From NCBI GenBank assembly GCA_002432805.1, contig DJGV01000016.1, positions 90,325 through 154,324 of the forward strand: a stretch of 64,000 bases of DNA. The letters run 5' to 3'. This document shows, one piece after another, positions 17,432 through 26,184 of this stretch. The stretch's first letter is position 1; each line of letters opens with the position of its first letter. The stretch comes from Fervidobacterium sp. UBA5837 (lineage in GTDB: Bacteria > Thermotogota > Thermotogae > Thermotogales > Fervidobacteriaceae). Under the pieces are notes generated by a model. That model saw nothing but the letters and a program-made list of their open reading frames with translations. It was not told the origin of the DNA and searched no databases. Made by a program: the position numbers and the translations under genes.

Positions 17432-17459
17432 AGTATAACAAAAAAAGGAGAATTGTGAA
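17432..17459 (-). promoter_or_regulatory. groESL promoter
   Basis: On the minus strand, TTCACA (17454-17459) and TATACT (17432-17437) are spaced by 16 bases, directly upstream of the CIRCE element. This is a good sigma-A type promoter. Confidence 0.75.
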
Positions 17460-17547
17460 CTATCACTATGAGCGGTTATGGTAAATTATTTCCATCTACA
17501 TGCAGATATCTGTCTTTTTCTTTCTTTTGCGCAGTTATATGCTTTAC

Positions 17548-17565
17548 ACATTGTATACACAATGT
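17548..17565. repeat. Palindrome between tRNA-Ala and groESL
   Basis: A perfect 7-bp inverted repeat ACATTGT-ATAC-ACAATGT lies about 90 bases upstream of the groESL promoter. It has the form of a dimeric regulator site; no owner is evident. Confidence 0.45.
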
Positions 17566-17595
17566 AAGCGAGGCACACTGCAAAAAACGGTGAAT

Positions 17596-17621
17596 AAAAA
17601 AAGGAAGCCTAAACGGCTTCC
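17596..17621 (-). terminator. Intrinsic terminator of the tRNA-Ala transcript
   Basis: A 7-bp stem (GGAAGCC at 17603-17609, complement 17615-17621) with a five-base loop is followed on the minus strand by seven T residues. It lies about 20 bases downstream of the tRNA. Confidence 0.88.
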
Positions 17622-17639
17622 ATGAGATATTCACATATT

Positions 17640-17716
17640 TGGTGGAGCCGATGGGATTCGAACCCACGGCCTCTACCGTGCCATGGTAGCGCTCTCCCAA
17701 ACTGAGCTACGGCCCC
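17640..17716 (-). tRNA. tRNA-Ala (anticodon GGC)
   Basis: On the minus strand the sequence folds as a full cloverleaf. The acceptor stem GGGGCCG pairs with CGGCTCC (one G-U pair), the anticodon stem is CTACC/GGTAG with loop ATGGCAC (anticodon GGC, Ala), the T-loop GTTCGAATC is standard, and CCA is encoded at the 3' end (17640-17642). It has its own promoter and terminator. Confidence 0.97.
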
Positions 17717-17740
17717 AACACAAGTTCCAATCGCTAAAAG

Positions 17741-17768
17741 ATTATACCACAGCGATGTGAAAAATCAA
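17741..17768 (-). promoter_or_regulatory. Promoter of tRNA-Ala
   Basis: On the minus strand, TTGATT (17763-17768) and a perfect TATAAT (17741-17746) are 16 bases apart, about 24 bases before the mature tRNA 5' end. Confidence 0.8.
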
Positions 17769-17862
17769 TATGTGTGTTTATTAGGATAAAATCGTGGCGA
17801 TAAAGAATATATAAGAGATGTAAAGGAAGTATGCAAGAATAAAATTGGAGGTGTGTTTGACC

Positions 17863-19425
17863 ATGTTAAATCTTCTTTATCGCTATATCAAGAATAACTT
17901 GCTTATCCTGACAATTTTTACTCTATGTCTTTCAACGTTTCTCGTTCAAAGCTGTTCTTCTCCAACGGTTAGTAGCGGTAAGAAGGTGGATTTGAGGCTG
18001 AATACGATAACAAAAGTTGGCGAACCAGTCTCAATAACTGTTGAACCGACAGAACCCGGCATCTCCAAGATAGAACTCTCCATAGCGAGCAGTGATACGA
18101 GCATAAATACACTGTTGCGTTCCTATCCTTATCGTTACAACTGGATACCCGATAATCCTGGAGAGTACACTGTCGAGACAGTTGGTACATCGATAGTGGA
18201 TGGTAAGCAGTACAAAGAATCATCCCATGTCACTGTCTTTGATCAACTACCACCGAACATCGAAGATATAAAACTCATTCCGGAAAGGCCATACGTTGGC
18301 GACGAAGTCTTGCTGCAACTCAAAATAGGTAGTAGAAATCCAAGTGTTGATTTGGCTGTCTCCGGTGCTTTATCTCAAGACTCAACGATAAAACCTGGTT
18401 ATACATATCTTAGACTTGGAAGCATAACAGATGAAGGAAATGTTGAATTATTCATAAATACAAAAACATACTACACAAGCGATGCTACAAAACTCTCTTT
18501 TACAGTTCTTCCCATGGACAGTAATGGTCCAGAAATCGTCGTCTATGCAGACACATTTTATTCGGAAGAGTCTAACATCTCCGTCAGGGTTACACTCAGA
18601 GACGACGTGGCACTTGCACACTATTCCTTAACGTTCGATGGAACACCAATTGTTAACAAAGATATAAACGGGACTACTTACAACGAGGAAGTATTGATTG
18701 GACCAAGGAATTTGGGTACTCACGCGATAAACATCGTTGCGTACGATAGAGAAGGTAACATGTCAACATTTGCAAAGAGGATATATGTTGGAGGCACGGC
18801 TCTGAGGTTCCAAGTCGAGCTGAGCCCTGCCGAACTCATCGCGGGCAGAACGGCAGTAATTGCCATGATTCCTCAAGAAAAAGACGTCACATACAAAAGG
18901 GTCGTCTACCTGGTAGATGGTAAAAATATCGCCGAGTATCCAAACGCAACATCTACCGCAGTGCAACTATTCACCCTCTGGGATATAGAAGAAGGGGACC
19001 ACTACATAACAGTGTATGCAGAATCAAGTGATGGAAGGGCAGGAATCGCAGAAACTGTCATATCGGTCAAAGACTATAACGGGCCACGATTCGTATCGTT
19101 GAAGGCAAATGACAAGGAATTATCAAGATCAGAAGCCAACTACGTCTTCCCAGGACTTACAGTATTTCAATTAACCGTCTATGATCCTGGTGGCATAAAC
19201 ACATCGAGCAAACCAAGGCTGCTCATACGAGAAGATGAGAACGACGATTTTTACAGAGACCTCACGATGGATGTAGCAGATGTATCCGCAGATGGCAGGA
19301 CTGTGACATTCTCCGTACAGACAAGCTTGTCACTCGGCTATTACTACGTATCACTGCTGAACGTTAAAGACAAGAGTGGCAACTTAATGCCTGATGTTGG
19401 TAGATTCTTGTTGTACGTACAATGA
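17863..19425 (+). CDS. Exported lipoprotein with repeated Ig/cadherin-like domains
   Basis: I do not recognise a named family. The N-terminus is a lipoprotein signal peptide (hydrophobic LLILTIFTLCLSTFLVQSC, lipid-attached Cys after VQS). The remaining ~490 residues are beta-rich with repeated Ig-like features, such as GEPVSITVEPTEPG, VGDEVLLQLKIG, SVRVTLRDDVALAHYSLTFD and a terminal LGYYYVSLLNVKDKSGN strand pair. Such modules usually act as surface or periplasmic spacers. GGAGGTG lies at 17847-17853; the start is the ATG at 17863 or the TTG at 17857. A strong terminator follows, so it is probably monocistronic though next to two other exported proteins. Confidence 0.7.
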   Translation: MLNLLYRYIKNNLLILTIFTLCLSTFLVQSCSSPTVSSGKKVDLRLNTITKVGEPVSITVEPTEPGISKIELSIASSDTSINTLLRSYPYRYNWIPDNPGEYTVETVGTSIVDGKQYKESSHVTVFDQLPPNIEDIKLIPERPYVGDEVLLQLKIGSRNPSVDLAVSGALSQDSTIKPGYTYLRLGSITDEGNVELFINTKTYYTSDATKLSFTVLPMDSNGPEIVVYADTFYSEESNISVRVTLRDDVALAHYSLTFDGTPIVNKDINGTTYNEEVLIGPRNLGTHAINIVAYDREGNMSTFAKRIYVGGTALRFQVELSPAELIAGRTAVIAMIPQEKDVTYKRVVYLVDGKNIAEYPNATSTAVQLFTLWDIEEGDHYITVYAESSDGRAGIAETVISVKDYNGPRFVSLKANDKELSRSEANYVFPGLTVFQLTVYDPGGINTSSKPRLLIREDENDDFYRDLTMDVADVSADGRTVTFSVQTSLSLGYYYVSLLNVKDKSGNLMPDVGRFLLYVQ

Positions 19426-19439
19426 CATTGTAAGTGATA

Positions 19440-19468
19440 CCCCGGGCAAAGTCCCGGGGGTTTTCTTT
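19440..19468 (+). terminator. Intrinsic terminator after the Ig-like lipoprotein gene
   Basis: CCCCGGG (19440-19446) pairs with CCCGGGG (19453-19459), followed by GTTTTCTTTT. Confidence 0.9.
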
Positions 19469-19726
19469 TACATTCTTCAATGTTATGAATGTTGCAATAA
19501 TGACAATCTTTGCAAGGCAAATAACTATGTAACAAATTGCTTTAAAAATGCTAAAAGAAATGCAAAAAGCGGCGATAAGTGATAGGGAGATATGTTGAAT
19601 ATCTACAAGTGCACTTCTGCCGGTTAGCAAAAGGTGTATTTGACGTCATAGCTGAACAACCGGATGTGTATATCGGCAAGAACTATGGTACAAAAAAGCT
19701 AAGGTACAAAGCGAGGAGGTGGATTT

Positions 19727-22405
19727 ATGAAAGGGTATGTAAGAATGATCTTGGTAGCCACATTGTTACTATTGTCTACAGCACTATTAGCCAGTCTGAC
19801 TATAAGTCCATTGTGGCCATCGGGGAACACGTGGAAGGTGCCGGACAAAACTGGGCCAACCATCATAGCTAAGGCAAGTGGAAACATGCTATTTCTATCA
19901 AGAGACGGCGCACTCTACGAATTAACGATGTCCGGTGCCCTAAAATCGTACGGGCAAGTGACTGGAATCACAAACGTCGTCGCACCTGCAACTTATTTCA
20001 CATTTGGGGGTAAGAACTACATTACGTACGTGACAGCACAAGGTACTGCACAAAACAGACTTGTAGTGCATGAAGCGAGTGAGTCAAAAAAGGCAACACC
20101 AACGTCCATTTCATCTTCTGCTTACGGTGTCGTTGCCCAGGTTTCAGTAACCAGTGTTTATATCTACACCGCAACGATGGATGGAACGGTTTATCAAGTA
20201 CCATTTGATGGAGATTTAGGTTCAGCAGCTACGGTAACTGTCAATGCTCCAGTCAAGATTCCACCAGTGCTAAGCAAAGATGGAAAATTTTTGTACGTCA
20301 TGACCCAAAATGGGGTGCTTTATAAGATTGAAACATCAACTTTTAATAATCCAGATGATGTAATCACTCTCGGTGGTGAGTTTACAGTTCCGATGGCGAT
20401 GGATGAGGACGGATACTTGTACGCACTCAATTCGAGTGGTGTACTTTACAAAATTGACCCGAGTGGAACTGAGAGACATGCAGGTACTGGACTGACGAGT
20501 TCCGATAGTGCCGGGGTTTTGATCGATGGTGATGGATCCGTATACGTATTCGGTGGAGGAAAGGTTTTTGTCTTCAATGGCGTATTAACAAATATGACAC
20601 CTGGTGGATATTCTACGGGCCAGAAAATTACCACTACGCCAGCAATAGTGAAAGGTACAGACGGGGTAACCTATGTCATCGTGCCGTCTTCGGCAAGTGA
20701 ATCTTCAGGAAAAATCACGATACTGGCTTTCAACCCGACGGTTGGTACGTTAACACTTGAGAGAGATTGGGAGATGTCAAGTTCATTCCCAATTAGTGCA
20801 GCTGTTGGAGTAGCACCGGTCAATGCACTTAATGGCAACTATTACTTTGCAACCGCGACGAACGATGGAACGGTCTACGCATGGCAATTCGATGCAAGAG
20901 GACCGTACGGCATATGGGCAACGTATGGTCAAAATACAAATCACACCGGTTTCATCGATGCTGCCGCATCACTGTTCAAAACAAGGATAAAATTGATCGC
21001 AAAGGAAGGATTCAACGGTTACGCACTGGGAAGCAACTTTATGGGATCGCAGAATTATGGCTTGCTTTACGATGCAACGGTCCTAAATGCGGATAATACC
21101 GTGGCAAGTTCAAAGACTAATCTTCGCACGAATGAGGAAGACCTCTCGAAGATACCAGAGGGGGTTCCCGGGTCGCAAAAATTGGAAGTCAAATTCGCAA
21201 CGCCTACTACTTCTACACTGCTTTTCAGCGGTAATTTCAAAGATATGATGAAAGGTAAAAATCCTCCCGCAACAGATTCAGAATTTGAATTCAGAATGTG
21301 GCAAACAAGCGGCAGTGAAGGATACGAATGGAGTGAGACGGACAATCCTGCAACGCTCACTTATAGATTCAACGATAGAACGGTGAATCTTTTCACAGAT
21401 GCTACGTACACGTTCTACGTCTACCACAAATATCCTCTTACCGGTAGTAATTCTGAAGCTACAGAAACTATCGATGCAGTCTTTGATTACAATACATACA
21501 AAAGTAATCCGCAAGCAGCCACGCAGGGAGCAACAGCTACCTTAGATTATCTGAGTAAACAATGGTATGCGTTTAAGTGGAATGTATACCAGTGGAATCC
21601 GGAAGCGCCCAACGGTCTATACGATTATGATACCTATAATGACAGAGATAGTATTTCACTACCAATTAAAGGTCCAGCGTACATAGAAATATACTATGCT
21701 CAACTGAGTTCTACGATAACGCTATTGTTACCGGACTTTGCATACGGAAAGACGCGCGCATACCTGTTCCTCGATGCTGCAACAGATGCAGTAACTTACA
21801 CCATTGAGGCTACAACGCTTCAAGGAATAACGATAGATAGTGTGGAATCTGCGGTCTTCGATAGTAACGTTGGTGGGTATAATTGGGAATCCACTGTTAC
21901 TACGTCCAATCACTTAAAATACGTATTTGACAGTATTCAGACGCCTCTACCAGGCACTACACGAGTAGCTACGTTGGCACTGAATTTGTCGGTCCCACAG
22001 GGTGTGGAATTTTCTGGATTGAATAACGAATCATTTGAACGATACTTCGATATGTACGGCTACGCACAGTTAAGGAACCAGCAAGTCGAGCCAGAAGCCT
22101 TGAGGGCCAAAAAAGTGTATGAGGTAAATCACTTCTTGTACGTCGTAGGTGATTTCAACAATGACTTCACCGTAGATATGAATGATTGGAATTTCTTTGT
22201 TGACAAATATGGTGAAACAGTTTCTGGAACAGACTCGATTTACAATATAGGGCCGAGGGAGCGTTTTAGTGGACCAACTCCTAACTATAGTGATTACAGG
22301 GCAGGGATTCTTACAGACAAAACGAACAAGGTCGATAATTTAGATCTAAATTACTTTGCAGTTATGTTTGGTTTTGTTGTGCCTGAAAGTGAACGAGTTA
22401 AGTGA
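19727..22405 (+). CDS. Secreted PQQ-like beta-propeller protein with dockerin-like C-terminus
   Basis: This 892-residue exported protein begins with a signal peptide (MKGYVRMILVATLLLLSTAL). Residues ~25-400 show propeller blades with the PQQ/YVTN-type rhythm (GALYELTMSG, GTVYQVPFDG, GVLYKIETS, GVLYKIDPSG, GSVYVFGGGKVFVF, GTVYAWQFDARGPYG, WATYGQNTNHTG). A beta-rich middle follows. Residues ~803-892 resemble a dockerin: GDFNNDFTVDMNDWNFF fits the calcium loop D-x-N-x-D-x-x-V-D-x-x-D exactly, and a second, degenerate loop ends KVDNLDLNYF. The start is supported by GGAGGTG ten bases upstream. It is followed after 15 bases by a small lipoprotein gene, suggesting joint expression. Propeller ligand and any cohesin partner are unknown. 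Confidence 0.78.
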   Translation: MKGYVRMILVATLLLLSTALLASLTISPLWPSGNTWKVPDKTGPTIIAKASGNMLFLSRDGALYELTMSGALKSYGQVTGITNVVAPATYFTFGGKNYITYVTAQGTAQNRLVVHEASESKKATPTSISSSAYGVVAQVSVTSVYIYTATMDGTVYQVPFDGDLGSAATVTVNAPVKIPPVLSKDGKFLYVMTQNGVLYKIETSTFNNPDDVITLGGEFTVPMAMDEDGYLYALNSSGVLYKIDPSGTERHAGTGLTSSDSAGVLIDGDGSVYVFGGGKVFVFNGVLTNMTPGGYSTGQKITTTPAIVKGTDGVTYVIVPSSASESSGKITILAFNPTVGTLTLERDWEMSSSFPISAAVGVAPVNALNGNYYFATATNDGTVYAWQFDARGPYGIWATYGQNTNHTGFIDAAASLFKTRIKLIAKEGFNGYALGSNFMGSQNYGLLYDATVLNADNTVASSKTNLRTNEEDLSKIPEGVPGSQKLEVKFATPTTSTLLFSGNFKDMMKGKNPPATDSEFEFRMWQTSGSEGYEWSETDNPATLTYRFNDRTVNLFTDATYTFYVYHKYPLTGSNSEATETIDAVFDYNTYKSNPQAATQGATATLDYLSKQWYAFKWNVYQWNPEAPNGLYDYDTYNDRDSISLPIKGPAYIEIYYAQLSSTITLLLPDFAYGKTRAYLFLDAATDAVTYTIEATTLQGITIDSVESAVFDSNVGGYNWESTVTTSNHLKYVFDSIQTPLPGTTRVATLALNLSVPQGVEFSGLNNESFERYFDMYGYAQLRNQQVEPEALRAKKVYEVNHFLYVVGDFNNDFTVDMNDWNFFVDKYGETVSGTDSIYNIGPRERFSGPTPNYSDYRAGILTDKTNKVDNLDLNYFAVMFGFVVPESERVK

Positions 22406-22420
22406 GAGGGGTGATGAGTG

Positions 22421-23023
22421 ATGTATAAGAAGATATTACTACTCATGTTAGCGCTTGTTTTAGTCTTGTCTGGTTGTGGTATGTTCAATCAATCTGCAGC
22501 TAGTAAGGCACGTACAAATGTCTACATAGTTGATCCGTACGGTAACAATTTGATGGTCGATGGTAAGATAAACGGGAATACGATAAAGGCTGATGCAAAT
22601 GGTCTTTACGTAGAGGCAGCTATCGAAAGTGCAAATGTGCAGTTGGCTGAACCACTCGGCATTTTCAAAGTAAAGGAGATAAGTGTAGATCCAAAGAAGT
22701 CTGTTACAATAATTCTTGAAAAAAGTACAAACAAGGGTATGAAGTTATTGAGGACCGCTGATGGAAAATTGATGTTCTATGCGATAGGCTACGGCGATAC
22801 TCCTTACTTCCAAGTGTGGCTAAAAGACAAATTATCTAGCAATGCAATGGTCGGACTCAATGAAGATCAGATGTTGCTTGCAGGTAATTGGTTGATCGGC
22901 GTTGGTAAGCCGTTGGGAACGATTAATAACACTATTCTCAAAGATGAAATAGTCGTCAAACTCAACATTCCTGCAACTAAGGCACCTGAAATTTCAAAAT
23001 TTGAGGTAATAACCGTTAAGTGA
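22421..23023 (+). CDS. Small lipoprotein of unknown function
   Basis: This is a 201-aa exported lipoprotein: MYKKILLLMLALVLVLSGC gives a clear lipobox (LSGC, Cys near residue 19). The mature part has a PEGA/carboxypeptidase-like beta pattern (NVYIVDPYGNNLMVDGKING, then GLYVEAAIESANVQL) but is otherwise unassigned. The ATG at 22421 follows GGGGTGAT; an in-frame GTG at 22418 is less well placed. It lies 15 bases after the propeller-dockerin gene and before a terminator, so the two probably form an operon of surface proteins. Confidence 0.68.
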   Translation: MYKKILLLMLALVLVLSGCGMFNQSAASKARTNVYIVDPYGNNLMVDGKINGNTIKADANGLYVEAAIESANVQLAEPLGIFKVKEISVDPKKSVTIILEKSTNKGMKLLRTADGKLMFYAIGYGDTPYFQVWLKDKLSSNAMVGLNEDQMLLAGNWLIGVGKPLGTINNTILKDEIVVKLNIPATKAPEISKFEVITVK

Positions 23024-23058
23024 TTTAGCGATAATAGAATCTGAAGCATTATCGAAAG

Positions 23059-23085
23059 GCCCCCGATGTGATTCGGGGGCTTTTT
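23059..23085 (+). terminator. Intrinsic terminator of the propeller/lipoprotein operon
   Basis: GCCCCCG (23059-23065) pairs with CGGGGGC (23074-23080), followed by TTTTT. It lies between convergent genes; only the plus strand has the T-run. Confidence 0.92.
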
Positions 23086-23098
23086 GATTGTCAAATTT

Positions 23099-24184
23099 CT
23101 AATTCTCTACTCTTCTATTTAGAATGAATATGGCTAATATGACGATAATTGGCAAGAGATAGGATACGACAGGAACTGTGCCAAGAAATGCACCCATGAT
23201 TGTACTGACGATGCTGCCGCCGAGCGATGTGAATGCGTACGTTGCACCGTTGAATAGTGGCAGGTGGCTTTTCTCAATCTTTCCCACAGCAGTTTGCTGA
23301 ATGTACGGAAAGAGTGGACCAAAGAATAGCCCTGCGATGATGAAGAAAAGCGGATTTTTGGTTATCACAAAGAGTGAGATAAGTATTATCATAACTATGG
23401 TATTCACAGATACAAGGTCTTTGAATAGTTTTGTTATCGGTGAGAGGAAAAATCTGCCCAATGTGAATAGTATCCAGAAAACTGAGTATGCAGTAACCGA
23501 TGCAACGATGCCTTCTTTCATGATGTTGCCTGCCCAGTTGATCACTCCTATTTCCGCAGAGCTGTATAGTATGAGCAACGTTAGGAATACCATGAATGTT
23601 GAGTTGCTGAACGCATATTTGATTTCGGAGAGTTTGAATGCCTCCGCCTTGGTAGATGCTGTGACACGTAACTTTGTAGATGTGTATACAAATAGTAAAA
23701 TGAAGATGACAGCGTAGATGAAGTAAACATTCTTGAAGTTGTTCATTCCCATTTGTGCCATCTGTATGAATAGAGGTGCTAGGATACCGCCCAATCCATA
23801 TGCCCCATGGTAGAAGCCGAAGTTTGCATTCTTGCTCTGTGCGAGCAACATGGTAGAGCTGGTGAATCCAAAACCACTGGAAAATCCAAAGATGAGCATG
23901 CCTATCAACGACAATACGAGGGTATTTGAAAATGCTATGATTAGACTACCAAATATTGTGATGCTAAAGCCGATGAGTAGTGCCCTCTTCAATCCAAGTT
24001 TGTTCAGGTATATGCCAACAAATATATTCGATAGTACTGTGCCTACAAGAGAAAATAGTGGTATCAACGAAGAAATGCCGACGGATATATTGTATCCAGA
24101 CTGGAAGAGTTTTAACGCCGGTGCTACGGAGTTTATTACCAAGGAATACGAGAATATAATCAGCATGGGAAATATGTTTGACAT
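23099..24184 (-). CDS. MFS transporter
   Basis: This integral membrane carrier of the major facilitator superfamily has 361 aa and about 11-12 hydrophobic helices. The first half shows SLIPLFSLVGTVLSNIFVGIYLNKLGLKRALLIG, with the basic loop between helices 2 and 3 (LNKLGLKR), and FGFSSGFGFTSSTMLLAQS. The second half has FTLGRFFLSPITKL and GLFFGPLFPYIQQT. The overall pattern recalls the FucP/sugar-type or promiscuous MFS carriers of anaerobes; the substrate cannot be assigned. A GGAGG site lies 12 bases before the ATG. It follows the PAS regulator by about 30 bases and may be its target or co-transcribed with it. Confidence 0.8.
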   Translation of the reverse strand: MSNIFPMLIIFSYSLVINSVAPALKLFQSGYNISVGISSLIPLFSLVGTVLSNIFVGIYLNKLGLKRALLIGFSITIFGSLIIAFSNTLVLSLIGMLIFGFSSGFGFTSSTMLLAQSKNANFGFYHGAYGLGGILAPLFIQMAQMGMNNFKNVYFIYAVIFILLFVYTSTKLRVTASTKAEAFKLSEIKYAFSNSTFMVFLTLLILYSSAEIGVINWAGNIMKEGIVASVTAYSVFWILFTLGRFFLSPITKLFKDLVSVNTIVMIILISLFVITKNPLFFIIAGLFFGPLFPYIQQTAVGKIEKSHLPLFNGATYAFTSLGGSIVSTIMGAFLGTVPVVSYLLPIIVILAIFILNRRVEN

Positions 24185-24214
24185 GTACTCTATCTGCCTC
24201 CTTTTTCTATTCTT

Positions 24215-25909
24215 TTACCCGTTTATCCCGTACCTTTCCATTTTGTAATATAAGGTTCTTACGCTTACATCGAGCATCTCTGCTGTTTTGGACTTATCAC
24301 CATTGCATTTTTTCAGTGCTTCTTGAATTACTTGCTTTTCGTAACTTTCCACCATGTCTTTAAGTGCCCTTATTTCGAATGTTTCCAAATTGCCCATTTC
24401 GTTAACTTCGGCCTTCTCTGGTAGGTGCTTCATCACTATGATTCGTTCTTCTGGCCCCATGTTTATCATTATTCTACCGATGAAATTCTCCATCTCCCGC
24501 ACGTTGCCTTGCCATTCTTTATTTGTTATGTAGTGCATGACAGCAGGGTTCATGCCTTCAACCATTCTACCGTACTGTTGGTTTAGTTTTCGCACGATGT
24601 GCATGGCTATCTTCGGTATGTCTTCTTTGCGCTCTTTCAACGGAGGCAGGTATATCGGAAATACGTTAAGTCTGAAGTACAAATCAGGTAGGAACTCTCC
24701 ACTTTTGACCATCTTTTCAAGGTCAGTGTTCGTCGCTGCGATGATTCTCACATCTACTTTCTTGACGTTCCTTCCACCTACTGGAACAAATTCTTTCGAT
24801 TCTATGAATCTCAGTAATTTTGGTTGGAGTGAGATCGGCAGTTTGCCAACTTCGTCCAAAAAAAGTGTTCCACCATCGGCTTCTTCGACCAGTCCTTTCT
24901 TCCCACCACGCACTGCACCGGTGAATGCACCTTCTTCGTAACCGAATAACTCTGATTCCAGTATCGATTCCGGAATGGCCGCACAATTGACACTGACGAA
25001 AGGCTTGTTTTTTCGTGGACTGACGTTGTGGATTGCATGTGCGAAGAGTTCTTTTCCTGTCCCACTTTCTCCCCTTAAGAGAACTGTTGCAGGTGTCTGA
25101 GCCACTCTCTTTGCCTGTTCTTTTGCTATCTGCATTATTCTGCTATCGCCTATTATATCATCGAATGTGTATTGTGCCTTCATGTGCCTTATCAGTCTCT
25201 TTATCTCTTCGAGCTCGTTGTTCAGTTGCATAATCTCAGAGACGTCGTGTACTACTGCAACGCTCCCTTTGAATTTCCCATGTACAAAGAGTGGTGTTGC
25301 ATTGACTATGACTTCTTTTCTCGCAGGTCCTACCTTGAGTCTTGCGTTGTAGATGGGCTGCCTCATCTTTGCTATGAGCATGTGGATGCTCTCACCTTCT
25401 GCAATATCTACAGTTGCAGGTTTGCCAATCACTTCTTCTGCGGCATATCCGGTTATCTTGGTGTATGCCCTATTCACGATTCTGACGATACCGTATTCAT
25501 CTGCCACGCTGATGGCATCATTTGTCGAGTCTATTATTGCCTTAAGTTGTGCTTCAACTTCCTTGAGATTTGTGATTTCTTCGGCCAATTTTCGGATGCT
25601 TGTAATATCTCTGAAGACTGCTACTGCACCTATGATTTCTCCGCGTTCATCTTTTATCGGTAGTCTCGATGTTATGATCACTGCATTTTCTGTTCGCTGC
25701 AGTTGGTCTATCTCGGGTAGCCCAGTCCTCACCACGATGTGTAACCTTGTGTTTTCAACCACATCTTCAACGTATTTGCCAAGTATGTCACTGGGTAAAC
25801 CAAGGAGTTTGGATGCGTTCTTATTTACATATACAACATTTGCATCCTTGTTGACGATGATGATCCCTTCTATTATGGAATCAAGCACACTTTCAAGCAT
25901 CCGTTCCAT
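24215..25909 (-). CDS. PAS-PAS sigma-54-dependent transcriptional activator
   Basis: This is an enhancer-binding protein for sigma-54 RNA polymerase. Two PAS domains (residues ~5-110: IIEGIIIVNKDANVVYVNK; and ~122-230: DAISVADEYGIVRIVNRAY) with a short coiled coil between them form the sensor. The AAA+ domain (~255-495) has Walker A GESGTGKE, an intact GAFTGA loop (EEGAFTGAV), Walker B GGTLFLDEVGKL and RLNVFPIYLPPLKERKEDI. A C-terminal Fis-type helix-turn-helix ends the protein (GDKSKTAEMLDVSVRTLYYK). There is no receiver domain, so it senses directly. ATG at 25909 follows GGAGATGA. It precedes the MFS gene on the same strand and is divergent from the CHASE2 cyclase. Confidence 0.9.
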   Translation of the reverse strand: MERMLESVLDSIIEGIIIVNKDANVVYVNKNASKLLGLPSDILGKYVEDVVENTRLHIVVRTGLPEIDQLQRTENAVIITSRLPIKDERGEIIGAVAVFRDITSIRKLAEEITNLKEVEAQLKAIIDSTNDAISVADEYGIVRIVNRAYTKITGYAAEEVIGKPATVDIAEGESIHMLIAKMRQPIYNARLKVGPARKEVIVNATPLFVHGKFKGSVAVVHDVSEIMQLNNELEEIKRLIRHMKAQYTFDDIIGDSRIMQIAKEQAKRVAQTPATVLLRGESGTGKELFAHAIHNVSPRKNKPFVSVNCAAIPESILESELFGYEEGAFTGAVRGGKKGLVEEADGGTLFLDEVGKLPISLQPKLLRFIESKEFVPVGGRNVKKVDVRIIAATNTDLEKMVKSGEFLPDLYFRLNVFPIYLPPLKERKEDIPKIAMHIVRKLNQQYGRMVEGMNPAVMHYITNKEWQGNVREMENFIGRIMINMGPEERIIVMKHLPEKAEVNEMGNLETFEIRALKDMVESYEKQVIQEALKKCNGDKSKTAEMLDVSVRTLYYKMERYGING

Positions 25910-26088
25910 CAAATTTCATCTCCATCCGATTGTACTCTTCTCAAGTTTATTTGATATATTTCAACGATTTTGGAATTTGAGTGGTCTTACTTATATACTG
26001 TAATCATTTCTTTAATTCTCTCCAAGAAGATTATACACAAAAAAATGTATATTTTGAAGTACTACTTGCAGTTGTTACTTACATTCAT

Positions 26089-26138
26089 TTATCATTATGT
26101 TATCATTATGTTATCATTATATTATCATTTATCATTTT
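26089..26138. repeat. 11-bp tandem repeats upstream of the CHASE2 cyclase
   Basis: TTATCATTATG starts at 26089 and 26100, then TTATCATTATA at 26111 and a shortened copy follows to about 26138. The array ends about 45 bases before the cyclase ATG, in the 275-base divergent intergenic region, so it may tune promoter spacing or bind a regulator. Confidence 0.8.
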
Positions 26139-26184
26139 CCACCATCGCTGGGGTCGATTTGTCGATTTGTCGAAAGGAGCAATT

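Noticed and set aside
17476..17700. Minus-strand open frame over the tRNA-Ala region
   Set aside because: It translates the tRNA and its terminator; the cloverleaf explains the sequence.
19579..19872. Plus-strand open frame upstream of and overlapping the propeller-dockerin gene
   Set aside because: It overlaps the signal-peptide region of a well-supported gene in another frame, and its composition matches no family.
25981..26184. N-terminal extension of the CHASE2 cyclase
   Set aside because: It would cover the 11-bp tandem repeats and has no ribosome site; the ATG at 26185 has a good one.
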